Shown here one piece after another: positions 15,759 through 23,919 of a stretch of 64,000 bases of DNA. The position numbers and the translations under genes are program-made. This DNA is from Brenneria bubanii (GTDB lineage: Bacteria; Pseudomonadota; Gammaproteobacteria; Enterobacterales; Enterobacteriaceae), in the NCBI RefSeq assembly GCF_022378355.1, contig NZ_JAKMAJ010000007.1:1-64000 (forward strand), read 5' to 3'. The first letter of the stretch is position 1. Every line of letters starts with the position of its first letter. The notes under the pieces were generated by a model that saw only the letters and a program-made list of their open reading frames with translations, did no database searches and had not been told where the DNA came from.

Positions 15759-18050
15759 TTATTTAATGAACCTATTACTAAACCCCGGCCACTCATCAGT
15801 TACCGGGTATGAAATAGGTTCGCCGTCTATCTTCGCCGTGGCGCCACGCGCCAGCGCTTCCAGCTCCCAACGTTGCGCAGTGATACCGCGTCGGGACAAA
15901 TCAAGCTGAATGCGGGGTATCTGTTCCCGTTCTTCACTCGTCAACCTGGCCGACGGCGACGGCTCGCGGAATGTATTGGGGTTAAAATCACGTTGAATAG
16001 GTCTCTTTCTGACGGTTTGCCCCCGCAAGCGCATTCCTAACGCCCTTACAGCCGCGTCGTCATTCCAGTCAATCGTTGGGTTTCCGGTTTCTAATATCGG
16101 CGCCACGCCGCTGTTTTCGGCCTGATTTTTGACATCTGCGCCCGACCGTTGAGAACCCAACCCACAGTTATTGACAGGACTCCGAGGCGCGCCGGAGGCG
16201 CTTTTTAAGGTCAAAGGCTCAAGGTCAACGGCTTTAGAAACGATGCGCCATTCTGTTGTGCGGGTTTCAAAAACATGACCGGCGCCTAAATTAGGGGAGA
16301 AAATACCGACGACCTTTTGCACCTCTTCGTCATAGTCGTTGAGCTTGTCTGATATCCGCCGCGCGACGCGCACCGTTTGCAGATCGCGGGATACGTTGGC
16401 GCCGCCCTGTGCTTTTATGTAGGCGGCAAAGTCTCCGGCGTCGGCAGCACAGCGCACCGCTTCGACCTGTTCGTCGAATTGTTCAGCCAGACTGACGCCA
16501 CGCAACGCCCTGCTGCGACACTCGCGGTAAGCGCCCATTGTCGGAACGCCGATAGCTTTAAACTGAGGAATGCGCCACGTTGACGCCCAGGCGGTAACGG
16601 CGGCAGCCATATCACGCAGCGGTTTTCCGGTTTCGTCGTCCAGTTGGCCGTCCAGCGCGTACCCGTCGATATTCTTGGCGATGTACTTGGCGATATAGCC
16701 AGCGGCACCGCCTTTATTAAGGTGCTTGCATTCAAAGCGGTACTTAGCCGCGCCGCGTTCGTCGCCGTCTTCTTTCAGGGCATAGCGACGTATGATATCG
16801 ATGATCGGCTGGCGTTGAGCGCGTTTGCAAAACAGCATCATGTGCCAGTGCGGCGTCCCGTCGTGATGAGGTTCGACAACGCGCATCCCGTAGACCTTGA
16901 GGTCATTATCTTTAAATGCGGTGCGCATCTTTCCCCATAGCGCAACCAGATAGCGCTGGCCGTCTTTGGGCGTAAAGGCTTCTTTATCCCAACTACGATT
17001 AAACTGGACTTTCTCTTCTTTACCGATGATGCGGGTAGGGTGATATTTTGACGGCGTGGTGATGGTGATAAACATCCCGACGTCGCGCTGTTCGGTGGCA
17101 TATTTCTCGATCCCGGCGATAGTGCTCATCAGTTCCATACGCCGGATCTCCGGGTTAGAAATACTCGCCATGACTTTATCAATCAGGTCGATACGCTCGC
17201 CCGTCTCGACGTTTTCCAGCTCGCAGTTTTTCAGGTAATCCATGTTTGCCAGGCGGCGCGCCTGTACGTCACGGATCGCCAACTTGCTGGCATATGGAGA
17301 GGCATTTTTATTGACCTGACCGACGGCAATCATCAGCGCTTCACGCCAGCGGGTGCGCTGGGCTTTTAGCTGACGCGTCCACCATTCCTCATTAACCAAC
17401 CGGGAAATACTGGCAACGGCTTTTCGCATATCCAGCGTGCCTTTGCGGTATTTCTTCCAGAATAGCGGGGTCACATTGAACGCACGCGCCATACGGGCGA
17501 CCTGCCCATAAAGCTCAAACTGTGCGGCATCGGTAAATAGCTTTTCCCGATCGCCGTCAAGCTGTGCCAGCAACGAGTCGCTAAGTTCTTCATAAGCGGA
17601 AAAGAGCTGGCCGGATATTCTGGCCGCCAATCGCCCCAGCGCTTTATCGTTCATACCCGGTAATGTTTGGTAGGTATCGGATTCCGACAGAAAACGCTCT
17701 GATGCGTTGCGGTTCATAGCATGGCGCGTATTGATTGCCTCAATACGCGGCCACATGCGTTGCATAAAGCTGTAAACCAGAAATTTGTTGGCGCTTTGCG
17801 GGCCCTTGTTCTTTTTCAGCCAGGTGTAGCGGTTCAGGAAAATCTCACGCAGGAAGTGAGGCTGCCGGTTGATTTTCTCTAAAACGGCTTGCCCCTGAGT
17901 CCATTCCTCACGGGTAAGCTGTCTTTCTTCTGGCACGATGGCCGGGCGGGGGGCATTCCACGGATAAGCGCCCACGAATTGATCGCGGGTGCTACCGGGG
18001 AAAGGAAGCGGGGGCGTTGGGGTTGTTCGCCCCCGGCGGGCGTGACTCAT
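15759..18050 (-). CDS. A: Replication initiator endonuclease A (P2 gpA, HUH family)
   Basis: A 763-residue P2 gpA-type rolling-circle initiator. The metal-binding HUH-like motif is PHWHMMLFC (about residue 400) and the two catalytic tyrosines lie in GYIAKYIAKN (about 450 and 454, the same spacing as in P2). gpA nicks the phage origin, which in P2 lies inside the A gene. The N-terminal half is of the replication gene A type (NRYTWLKKNKGPQSANKFLV). It overlaps the small gene upstream by four bases and ends the early operon. Confidence 0.95.
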   Translation of the reverse strand: MSHARRGRTTPTPPLPFPGSTRDQFVGAYPWNAPRPAIVPEERQLTREEWTQGQAVLEKINRQPHFLREIFLNRYTWLKKNKGPQSANKFLVYSFMQRMWPRIEAINTRHAMNRNASERFLSESDTYQTLPGMNDKALGRLAARISGQLFSAYEELSDSLLAQLDGDREKLFTDAAQFELYGQVARMARAFNVTPLFWKKYRKGTLDMRKAVASISRLVNEEWWTRQLKAQRTRWREALMIAVGQVNKNASPYASKLAIRDVQARRLANMDYLKNCELENVETGERIDLIDKVMASISNPEIRRMELMSTIAGIEKYATEQRDVGMFITITTPSKYHPTRIIGKEEKVQFNRSWDKEAFTPKDGQRYLVALWGKMRTAFKDNDLKVYGMRVVEPHHDGTPHWHMMLFCKRAQRQPIIDIIRRYALKEDGDERGAAKYRFECKHLNKGGAAGYIAKYIAKNIDGYALDGQLDDETGKPLRDMAAAVTAWASTWRIPQFKAIGVPTMGAYRECRSRALRGVSLAEQFDEQVEAVRCAADAGDFAAYIKAQGGANVSRDLQTVRVARRISDKLNDYDEEVQKVVGIFSPNLGAGHVFETRTTEWRIVSKAVDLEPLTLKSASGAPRSPVNNCGLGSQRSGADVKNQAENSGVAPILETGNPTIDWNDDAAVRALGMRLRGQTVRKRPIQRDFNPNTFREPSPSARLTSEEREQIPRIQLDLSRRGITAQRWELEALARGATAKIDGEPISYPVTDEWPGFSNRFIK

Positions 18051-18268
18051 TTTACATCACCGTGGCACGTTTCCTGTTTTAACAGGTGATCGGGTATGCA
18101 CTGGAAACCGCCATCGGCGCGGCGATATATCCAACAAGTCACCCGATTGCTATCGTCATGCCATATGGATATACGGCCAATGCCAATCGCTGCGACATCT
18201 TCGGATTCGTCTTTGCAACCGACTGAAAACACAGTAACCAAAGCGACAAGGATTAGGATTGTTTTCAC
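18047..18268 (-). CDS. Small possible lipoprotein, unknown
   Basis: A 73-residue protein with a hydrophobic N-terminus (ILILVALVTVFSVGC) that looks like a signal peptide with a loose lipobox (Cys about residue 18). A small domain with CWIYRRADGGFQCIPDHL follows. I do not recognise the family. It is coupled by four-base overlaps to the zinc-finger gene before it and to A after it. If exported it would be an early-operon envelope protein; this is inference. Confidence 0.6.
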   Translation of the reverse strand: MKTILILVALVTVFSVGCKDESEDVAAIGIGRISIWHDDSNRVTCWIYRRADGGFQCIPDHLLKQETCHGDVK

Positions 18269-18489
18269 AGCGCACCCCGAAAATGCTTATTCTTCAGTTC
18301 GTGGATACCCTGACAGGACGCACAACGGGTTACGCCGTGAATGGCGGCGCGGCGCGCTTCGGGGATGGGCTGATCGCAGTCTTCACACTCAAACGCAGAA
18401 ACACCGCGCTGGGCGTTCCGGGCGCTGGCGATCTGTTTGTCTAAAATTTCTTGCTGGCGCTGCTGCACCATATCCATTAAATCCGGCAT
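18265..18489 (-). CDS. DksA/TraR-type C4 zinc-finger protein
   Basis: A 74-residue protein with a helical N-terminus (MDMVQQRQQEILDKQIASAR) and a four-cysteine finger, FECEDCDQPIPEARR...TRCASCQGIHE (cysteines about 35, 38, 56 and 59). This is the short TraR-like form seen in P2 (Orf82) and F plasmids. TraR binds in the RNA polymerase secondary channel and mimics DksA with ppGpp. It is part of the early operon between the DUF5405-like gene and the small lipoprotein-like gene. Confidence 0.9.
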   Translation of the reverse strand: MPDLMDMVQQRQQEILDKQIASARNAQRGVSAFECEDCDQPIPEARRAAIHGVTRCASCQGIHELKNKHFRGAL

Positions 18490-18495
18490 CGTGGG

Positions 18496-18801
18496 TTACT
18501 CCTCGGTGTTATTCAGTTGGTCAAAGGCTTTCTGGCACAACTCGGCCAGCTGGTTGGATTCAGCCAGCAGGCTTTTGGAATCGATGACTTTGTTCTTCCA
18601 AATGGCGGTTCTAATTCCACGATGGATAAAATCGTTAATTAGCCCGATAGGGTTCTGATAAACAGCCAGCGTGGATAAAGACGGCTGGGCGCCGTCTTCT
18701 TTACCGCATTTGATTTCACCCAGGGCAAAGTCATAGCCGACTTTGACAATGGCGTAATTTCCGTTGATATCGACGCGGTTATAAGCGGGACTCTCCATCA
18801 C
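18496..18801 (-). CDS. DUF5405-like early phage protein
   Basis: A 101-residue protein whose pattern (NGNYAIVKVGYDFALGEI..., then STLAVYQNPIGLINDFIHRGI) resembles the DUF5405 proteins found between B and A in P2-like phages. The function is unknown. It starts four bases inside the preceding gene and ends six bases before the zinc-finger gene. Confidence 0.65.
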   Translation of the reverse strand: MMESPAYNRVDINGNYAIVKVGYDFALGEIKCGKEDGAQPSLSTLAVYQNPIGLINDFIHRGIRTAIWKNKVIDSKSLLAESNQLAELCQKAFDQLNNTEE

Positions 18802-19046
18802 ATCATCGCCTTAATATCTGAACCGGAATTATTAAATTCGGCAGATTCCTGCCGTAATAATTCGATAATTTCTTTATTGCTTAGCTCGTTGATGTCTGCA
18901 TGCGTTGCCAACTTATCCAAATGGTAAGAAAAAGAGACTTGCGCGTCTGCTTTGGCTTCATTGCGAGCCTGCTCAAGCAGTAGCTGTATGCGGTCATTTT
19001 CTGCGTTGCGGCGCATTTCCTGCCCGACTGTTTTATACATGTGCAT
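18798..19046 (-). CDS. DUF2732-like early phage protein
   Basis: An 82-residue helical protein (ENDRIQLLLEQARNEAKAD, then LSNKEIIELLRQESAEF) of the DUF2732 type, usually found between B and A in P2-like phages. A second ATG two codons in is equally possible. The function is unknown. It is coupled to the following gene by a four-base overlap. Confidence 0.7.
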   Translation of the reverse strand: MHMYKTVGQEMRRNAENDRIQLLLEQARNEAKADAQVSFSYHLDKLATHADINELSNKEIIELLRQESAEFNNSGSDIKAMM

Positions 19047-19110
19047 ATAAACCTCAGATAAAAGGAGTCCCGACGCGGTTAAGCGTCTATTTGCTTTTTG
19101 GTGAAACTAA

Positions 19111-19611
19111 TTAGTTGAAATATTCTTCTGGCTTTATGGCTGTTAATATTTCGGGGGCATCATCAAATAAGCTTAAAAGCTCATTTAATGCGCGTAATAA
19201 TGAATCACGCCATTTGCAAGACTCATCATCAATACGCCAATAAGGCTGGCTAAATTCTTTTTCGGTTAATCCAGCGTGCATAAATAACGTTCTTCTTTCG
19301 CTGACGCTTAACCTGCTTAAAAAGGTCGCATGATTAACGCCGTGCTTACGCTGCCTCGAAAACGCATGGCGCAGTTCATCAATGGCGCAAACAATCATCG
19401 TGCGTTCCGCTTCGGTCATTTCCTCCAGGCGGAAAACAGAATGCCGCTTTTTCAGTTGCGCATGAAAACACACCGTTAAACGGTAGCGCTCAGACAGGCC
19501 GTTGTAATATGCGCAGGTTTCACGCCAGCGACTATCGGCAAAGTGTTTACCGATCACGTTGCGCAGCCCGGCGGGTAAGTTTTGCATACTGCTGACGGTG
19601 AACGCTGTCAT
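19111..19611 (-). CDS. B: Replication protein B (P2-like)
   Basis: This 166-residue protein has the same length as P2 gpB. Recognisable parts are GLRNVIGKHFADSRWRETC (about 15-33), GLSERYRLTVCFHAQLKKRHS (about 38-58) and IKPEEYFN at the end. gpB helps load host DnaB helicase at the phage fork. It overlaps the Fil-like gene by three bases. The assignment rests on length, position and remembered sequence pattern. Confidence 0.8.
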   Translation of the reverse strand: MTAFTVSSMQNLPAGLRNVIGKHFADSRWRETCAYYNGLSERYRLTVCFHAQLKKRHSVFRLEEMTEAERTMIVCAIDELRHAFSRQRKHGVNHATFLSRLSVSERRTLFMHAGLTEKEFSQPYWRIDDESCKWRDSLLRALNELLSLFDDAPEILTAIKPEEYFN

Positions 19612-19784
19612 GCTATCCCCCGTATTGCTGATTTGATGGTACGAATAGCCCGCTCGATATGACCCATCGGACGGGTACGGATGATGATCCCCTGACGGCC
19701 TTTGCCGTGGGTGATGGTGAAATCAGCCTTTTTCTCCGTCTGGTGATACCAGAGGAAAGGCGCGATAGAGATTGGTGTTTGCAT
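19608..19784 (-). CDS. Fil-like filamentation protein (DUF2724 type)
   Basis: From the ATG at 19784, preceded by AGGAGGAATCC, this is a 58-residue basic protein containing DFTITHGKGRQGIIIRTRP. That segment is typical of the Fil family of 186-like phages. 186 Fil makes the host filament by blocking division. A longer frame upstream has no ribosome site. The gene overlaps B by three bases and leads the B-A early unit. Confidence 0.72.
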   Translation of the reverse strand: MQTPISIAPFLWYHQTEKKADFTITHGKGRQGIIIRTRPMGHIERAIRTIKSAIRGIA

Positions 19785-19915
19785 GGATTCCTCCTTCCTA
19801 TTGGTAACCGCCCACGGATAGACGGTTGCAAATAGGTGCCGGGTTTTAGCCATGCCCGGCGCATGGTGTTGTGGTAGGATCGAATCGCCAAAAACAACCA
19901 ACCACGGAGAATTAC

Positions 19916-20113
19916 ATGGTGAATACTATGGATGATGTCGTTTCCCACTTAGAGCAGGCTCTAAACGCAATGAACGCTATTGATAAGCCTGTTGTTCTTA
20001 CTCCATCTGATGCCGCAAACCTAAAAGGGCTTTACACCCTTGTCGGTCGTAAATTGGATGAGAAGTTTTCTCTCAACATACCGTACCCATCATTTATTGA
20101 TATCAACGAATAA
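19916..20113 (+). CDS. Small acidic protein, unknown
   Basis: A 65-residue protein (MVNTMDDVVSHLEQALNAMN...) with a GGAG ribosome site before the ATG at 19916. It runs opposite to the early operon and sits between the Fil-like gene and a convergent unknown gene. It ends just before a stem-loop. No family is recognised; its orientation suggests expression independent of the early promoter. Confidence 0.6.
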   Translation: MVNTMDDVVSHLEQALNAMNAIDKPVVLTPSDAANLKGLYTLVGRKLDEKFSLNIPYPSFIDINE

Positions 20114-20124
20114 ATGGGAAATAT

Positions 20125-20144
20125 AAGGCCGAATATGCGGCCTT
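20125..20144. terminator. Stem-loop between convergent small genes
   Basis: AAGGCCG (20125-20131), a six-base loop and CGGCCTT (20138-20144) are followed by ATTACTT on the plus strand. It separates the plus-strand 65-residue gene from the minus-strand gene ending at 20146. The T-run is weak on both sides. Confidence 0.6.
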
Positions 20145-20145
20145 A

Positions 20146-20625
20146 TTACTTGATCTCCGTTATTAACGAAATCGCGGAGAAAATCTGTTCCAGTTCTTCT
20201 TTCCTAATACCTTTAATACCTAGCTTTTTACCTTCATTGGTTAGTGCTTCAGAAATAGCGGCCATGATTTTTATTCTTTGTCCAGCAGTTGTTAATTGTT
20301 GCTGCAATGCAGCATCGAGTAAAATATTATTATTAATAGCTTCTCCATATTCATGATATTTTTTTTGATGGTGCTGTGTTTCAGCATCCGAAGGAGCCTG
20401 AGTATGCCGACAGACGATTAAATCAATAGCTTCATTCATAGCAGACAGTCTTTCTTCCGCTATGCTGGCTTCTTCTCGCAGGCGCACTGGTTTACCAGCA
20501 AGACGGCTGCGAGATTGCAAACTAACTGATAACTCTTCCAAAAACTTAATAAGCTCTTGGTCGTTGAGTGAACCGGGATAGATTACGGGAGCATTGCCTG
20601 TTTTTTTCGTATCATCTTTATTCAT
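20146..20625 (-). CDS. Unknown early phage protein
   Basis: A 159-residue, mostly helical and charged protein (REEASIAEERLSAMNEAIDLI; QQQLTTAGQRIKIMAAISEAL). I do not recognise the family. It starts ten bases after the CII-like gene ends and so is very likely transcribed from the early promoter behind Cox. The coding sequence is slightly richer in AT than the capsid genes. Possible phage early cargo. Confidence 0.65.
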   Translation of the reverse strand: MNKDDTKKTGNAPVIYPGSLNDQELIKFLEELSVSLQSRSRLAGKPVRLREEASIAEERLSAMNEAIDLIVCRHTQAPSDAETQHHQKKYHEYGEAINNNILLDAALQQQLTTAGQRIKIMAAISEALTNEGKKLGIKGIRKEELEQIFSAISLITEIK

Positions 20626-20635
20626 TTCTTCTTAC

Positions 20636-21151
20636 TCACCCAATATTCAAAGATGCCCCGATCCCGCTCAGTGCATCTACGGTAGAAGCCATTGCGGGAT
20701 TGGCCTGTATTCTGGTTTGCAGCGTCAACCCGACCAAAGACAGATAGCGAATGCCGGAATTGATACTTTCCATAAAGGAGTTTCGCCGTGTTTGACTCAT
20801 TCGCTCGGTAGACACACTTTCTGCTGCAACCGCGCCAACGGCTGCCGTTGCCTGCAACACGTAAGCGGTGAGACGCTCGGCTTTCGCTTCATTGACGGGA
20901 ACCGCCGGCAGGCAATTAAGCTGTGCCAGCAAACCATCGATCAGCGTTGAATCCTCAGATTCATCCGTGATGGTCAGTAGGTCATCGCAGGTCAAGCGGT
21001 GCGGTTGTTCCGGGTTCAATTTGTTGCGCAGCATCTGCGGGTTCATGCCTACCATTTCCGCCAGTTCTACCAGGTTATGCCTGGTAGCAAATGCTCGGCA
21101 TGCATTGGCATAGTACGGGTGTTTCACGATCTGATAATCAAACATGGTCAA
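20636..21151 (-). CDS. CII-family phage regulator (186-like)
   Basis: A 171-residue protein of the phage regulatory CII family of 186-like phages. An HTH-like N-terminus (LVELAEMVGMNPQMLRNKLN, about 27-46) is followed by EQPHRLTCDDLLTITDES and a C-terminal helical part. In 186, CII activates the establishment promoter for the CI repressor. It sits directly behind cox, as in 186. Confidence 0.85.
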   Translation of the reverse strand: MTMFDYQIVKHPYYANACRAFATRHNLVELAEMVGMNPQMLRNKLNPEQPHRLTCDDLLTITDESEDSTLIDGLLAQLNCLPAVPVNEAKAERLTAYVLQATAAVGAVAAESVSTERMSQTRRNSFMESINSGIRYLSLVGLTLQTRIQANPAMASTVDALSGIGASLNIG

Positions 21152-21190
21152 ATCCCTCTTAAAATCGATAATAAATTCACAAATTTGAAT

Positions 21191-21403
21191 TTATGCGATG
21201 AGCCTTGATTCCCATTCGGCTTCTTTTGTTAACGCCAGCAGGTTGACCATGGTTCGCTCATTTTTCGCCGTTTTAGCGCGAATAGGCAGCTTTCCCAGGT
21301 GTACCCACTGGTAACAGGTCGCCATCGGTAACCCACTGATGCGAGAAAACTCTTTTAATGTGACGTACGGTGTAGCCAGAGTGATTGAAAGTGGCGTTTT
21401 CAT
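21191..21403 (-). CDS. cox: Cox/Apl-type regulator and excisionase
   Basis: A 70-residue protein with a MerR/excisionase-like winged HTH (VTLKEFSRISGLPMATCYQWVHLGKLP, about residues 14-40, given here as the region). Cox-like proteins repress the repressor promoter and direct excision with integrase. It is the first gene of the leftward early operon, divergent from CI across about 110 bases of operator DNA. It is shorter than P2 Cox (91) and closer to the 186 Apl size. Confidence 0.85.
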   Translation of the reverse strand: MKTPLSITLATPYVTLKEFSRISGLPMATCYQWVHLGKLPIRAKTAKNERTMVNLLALTKEAEWESRLIA

Positions 21404-21440
21404 AGTGCATTCTGTTCTGTTAGTTAAGTTATGCTGCTGA

Positions 21441-21519
21441 TTGATATCATTTGTTATCTTTTTCTAAATTAAAATCAAAAATGATATCTGTCAATCAAAT
21501 AAAGTGGAAAATGATATCT
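21441..21519. promoter_or_regulatory. Lysis-lysogeny operator region with three AAATGATATC repeats
   Basis: The decamer AAATGATATC occurs in reverse at about 21443-21452 (TGATATCATTT) and in forward orientation at 21479-21488 and 21509-21518. The centres are about 30-36 bases apart. A plus-strand promoter TTGATA (21441-21446) with TAAATT (21465-21470) fits a CI promoter. The third copy overlaps the start of the repressor gene. Such repeats are the expected binding sites for CI. Confidence 0.7.
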
Positions 21520-22107
21520 ATGCGATTTGATGGCGGGAAAGGAGTAGTTGAGAGGATCTTAAAAGCCTACGGGTTTACCATGCAAAAACAGTTACATGAC
21601 CATCTTGGTGTTGGTAATGGTACGGTTAGCACATGGATAAAAAGAGAGTACTTTCCTGGAGAAGTCGTTATTCGTTGTTCCCTTGAAACCGGAGCTTCAC
21701 TCGTATGGTTGGCGACTGGCGAAGGGGAAATGTTTCAAGACCTTGCAAAAGATACTGAAAGTGCTATTAATAAATCCTGCATCTCATTGAAAAAGATCAG
21801 GATTGTCGGCGGTAGACTGCAAGATGCCGGAACATGGATTGCAGATAGTACGCTCCTTGATGATTCTGTTTCCGAACCAGCTTTCATAGAAAAAGGCAAC
21901 AATGCTTGGATCGCCGATATGTCTGTTACTCAAGTCAGCAATGGCCGTTGGTTATTAAATATTGATGGCGATGTAGATGTGTACGATGTAGCCCGTATCC
22001 CGGGCAATCGTATCCAGGTATCCGGTAACGCAACAAAATTCGAATGCTCAATTGATGATGTTAAGGGTGTTGGGATGGTGGTTATTACATTAGAACGTAA
22101 TATTTAG
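21520..22107 (+). CDS. cI: 186-type CI repressor
   Basis: From the ATG at 21520 (MRFDGGKGVVERILKAYGF) the protein is 195 residues, close to 186 CI (192). It has an N-terminal HTH (LHDHLGVGNGTVSTWIKRE, about 25-43), the family segment LETGASLVWLATGEGE and a C-terminal oligomerisation domain (GRWLLNIDGDVDVYDVARIPG, about 145-165). It maintains lysogeny by repressing the cox promoter. ATG codons at 21511 and 21481 are in frame but overlap the operators. No LexA-like self-cleavage motif is evident; in 186, induction is by the Tum antirepressor. Confidence 0.88.
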   Translation: MRFDGGKGVVERILKAYGFTMQKQLHDHLGVGNGTVSTWIKREYFPGEVVIRCSLETGASLVWLATGEGEMFQDLAKDTESAINKSCISLKKIRIVGGRLQDAGTWIADSTLLDDSVSEPAFIEKGNNAWIADMSVTQVSNGRWLLNIDGDVDVYDVARIPGNRIQVSGNATKFECSIDDVKGVGMVVITLERNI

Positions 22108-22123
22108 CATAAGAGTAAATAAA

Positions 22124-23179
22124 ATGAATACCAGTGTTGGACAAGTAACGCTTATAGATATGATTAGTTCCTTAGAAAGGAAAGAAGTACTAATAAATAA
22201 GGATTATCAACGGGGAAGTGGCATTTGGCCTAATTCTGCAAAAAGTTACTTTATTGATACAATTTTAGAAGGATATCCTTTTCCTAAAATTTATTTGTAT
22301 CAAGTCTTTGGTAAAACTAATGAGAGACCAGTCAAAGAGATAGTTGATGGACAACAGCGAGTCACGACCATTATCGATTTTTATAAAAATAAATTCTCAC
22401 TATCATCAACATCAAAACGATTTTCAGGGATGAGATTTAATGACTTACCTGATGATATTAAAAGTGTGTTTATAAGTTATCAAATTGAAACTTCAACAAT
22501 CTATGCAGCAAGTCGAGCGGAGTTGTTAGAAATGTTCCGAAGAATGAATGCATACACCGCTCCATTATCTACAGCTGAAAAACGACATGCTATGTATCAG
22601 GGTAAGTATAAATGGTTTATTGTAGAACTATCAGATGAGTATTCTGAGATTTTTGAAAACTACAAAATATTAACATCAAAGCAATTAGCAAGGATGGGAG
22701 ATGCTGAGTTTATATCAGAATTGGGAGTGGTTTTAGAAAGAGGTATTGTTAGCAAAAGCTCCAGTGATATAGACAAAATGTACAAATATTATGATGATGA
22801 CTTTATAAAAGAATCTGAATTTAAAGAAAAAATTTGCGAGTTTTTTGATTTTTTAACCGTTGAGTTATCAGATTTATCTGATACGTATTTAATGAAGTCT
22901 TATGTTGTTCACTCCTTATTTTGCGCGTATATTTCTGTAAGATATGGCTTGCTGAATAATCAATGGCTTGAGAATGAGTTAGGCTTTTCTCCAGATGAGA
23001 ATATAAAATTTAATCTAGAATCTATCATCACAGGTCTGGGAGCATTAGCTGCTTCACATGAAGTACAAGATGAAAACGGTCTTTATAAACAATATGTGGC
23101 AGCATGCTTATCAACGACGACTAAACAACAGCAGCGAAAGATACGTACAAAGGAAATCGCTAAAATATTATTATCTTGA
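22124..23179 (+). CDS. DUF262-domain protein (putative defence component)
   Basis: A 351-residue protein with the DUF262 (GmrSD N-terminal type, ParB/Srx-like fold) signature: DYQRGSGIW (about 27-35), then EIVDGQQRVTTIIDF (about 72-86) with the conserved DGQQR, and FRRMNAYTAPLSTAEKR. DUF262 proteins occur in type IV restriction enzymes and many defence loci, and some hydrolyse nucleotides. The usual partner nuclease domain DUF1524 is not present; the HEPN-like gene 12 bases downstream takes its place. It starts 16 bases after the repressor stop, so it is probably made in the lysogen. The DNA is much richer in AT than the phage genes. Confidence 0.85.
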   Translation: MNTSVGQVTLIDMISSLERKEVLINKDYQRGSGIWPNSAKSYFIDTILEGYPFPKIYLYQVFGKTNERPVKEIVDGQQRVTTIIDFYKNKFSLSSTSKRFSGMRFNDLPDDIKSVFISYQIETSTIYAASRAELLEMFRRMNAYTAPLSTAEKRHAMYQGKYKWFIVELSDEYSEIFENYKILTSKQLARMGDAEFISELGVVLERGIVSKSSSDIDKMYKYYDDDFIKESEFKEKICEFFDFLTVELSDLSDTYLMKSYVVHSLFCAYISVRYGLLNNQWLENELGFSPDENIKFNLESIITGLGALAASHEVQDENGLYKQYVAACLSTTTKQQQRKIRTKEIAKILLS

Positions 23180-23191
23180 TAAGTATAAAGT

Positions 23192-23854
23192 ATGAAAAAA
23201 ATATATTTTCACTTTATGAGAGCATGTAATAGGCATTCTCTAAGAATAGAAAAAATTAGATTAGAACGCGAAAAAATGAATAGGTGGGAGTTTAATCGTT
23301 TAACAGAAAGTATAATGTCAGATATGTGGCAGTCATGGTGTTTTTTTTGTCGTGATGTATTGATGAAGTCATGTCGTGGAGCTATTTCACTAGATAATTC
23401 TTTTATTGAAGAAAGAACCTCCTATGACATTAATGATTATAATTCTTGGAAAAGAATTGGTTATGAAGCATCGAAAAACAAACACCCTAATAGAATAATA
23501 AATAGTGGTCATAATAATTTTTTTATGAGGTTTGAACCTACTTGGGGAGATCTAGACTGTATTATTAGGATTATTCAAACTTTACACCCTAGCAATGAAG
23601 AAAATTTGCTCAGTGCTTTTGGTAGTGGGCAGGTTTTAAAACATTTGCAATGTGCTAGAAATGCTTGCGCGCATAAAAACGTGGAGATAATTCATTCTCT
23701 TAATAATGATATGCGGCCATATTATAAATTTAGAAAGTTAAAATCACCGTCTGACCTTTCATGGTGTCATAAAAGGAGTGAAAGCGTTTTTGCTATTATT
23801 GATTGGCTGTATGAAATGAGAAAAATAGCAAAGGAAGCAACAAGCAGTAGATAG
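23192..23854 (+). CDS. HEPN-like protein, probable RNase partner of DUF262
   Basis: A 220-residue protein. It carries CARNACAHKN, in which Arg156 and His161 form the R-x4-H motif of HEPN ribonucleases. The rest is helical, with FMRFEPTWGDLDCIIRIIQTL before the motif. The pattern recalls the MAE_28990/MAE_18760 HEPN families, which are often found next to DUF262 genes. A toxic RNase held or triggered by the DUF262 protein is an inference. It is AT-rich like its partner and unlike int behind it. Confidence 0.72.
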   Translation: MKKIYFHFMRACNRHSLRIEKIRLEREKMNRWEFNRLTESIMSDMWQSWCFFCRDVLMKSCRGAISLDNSFIEERTSYDINDYNSWKRIGYEASKNKHPNRIINSGHNNFFMRFEPTWGDLDCIIRIIQTLHPSNEENLLSAFGSGQVLKHLQCARNACAHKNVEIIHSLNNDMRPYYKFRKLKSPSDLSWCHKRSESVFAIIDWLYEMRKIAKEATSSR

Positions 23855-23890
23855 AATAGGCGATTTTATTTTTTTATTGATCAATAAACA

Positions 23891-23919
23891 TTGATAACTG
23901 TTTTTATATACAGTAAAAC
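23891..23919 (+). promoter_or_regulatory. int promoter with SOS box in the spacer
   Basis: TTGATA (23891-23896) and TAAAAC (23914-23919) are exactly 17 bases apart. The spacer is filled by CTGTTTTTATATACAG (23898-23913), a perfect CTGT-N8-ACAG LexA box; the 20-base site is AACTGTTTTTATATACAGTA (23896-23915). LexA bound here would block the promoter. Confidence 0.8.
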
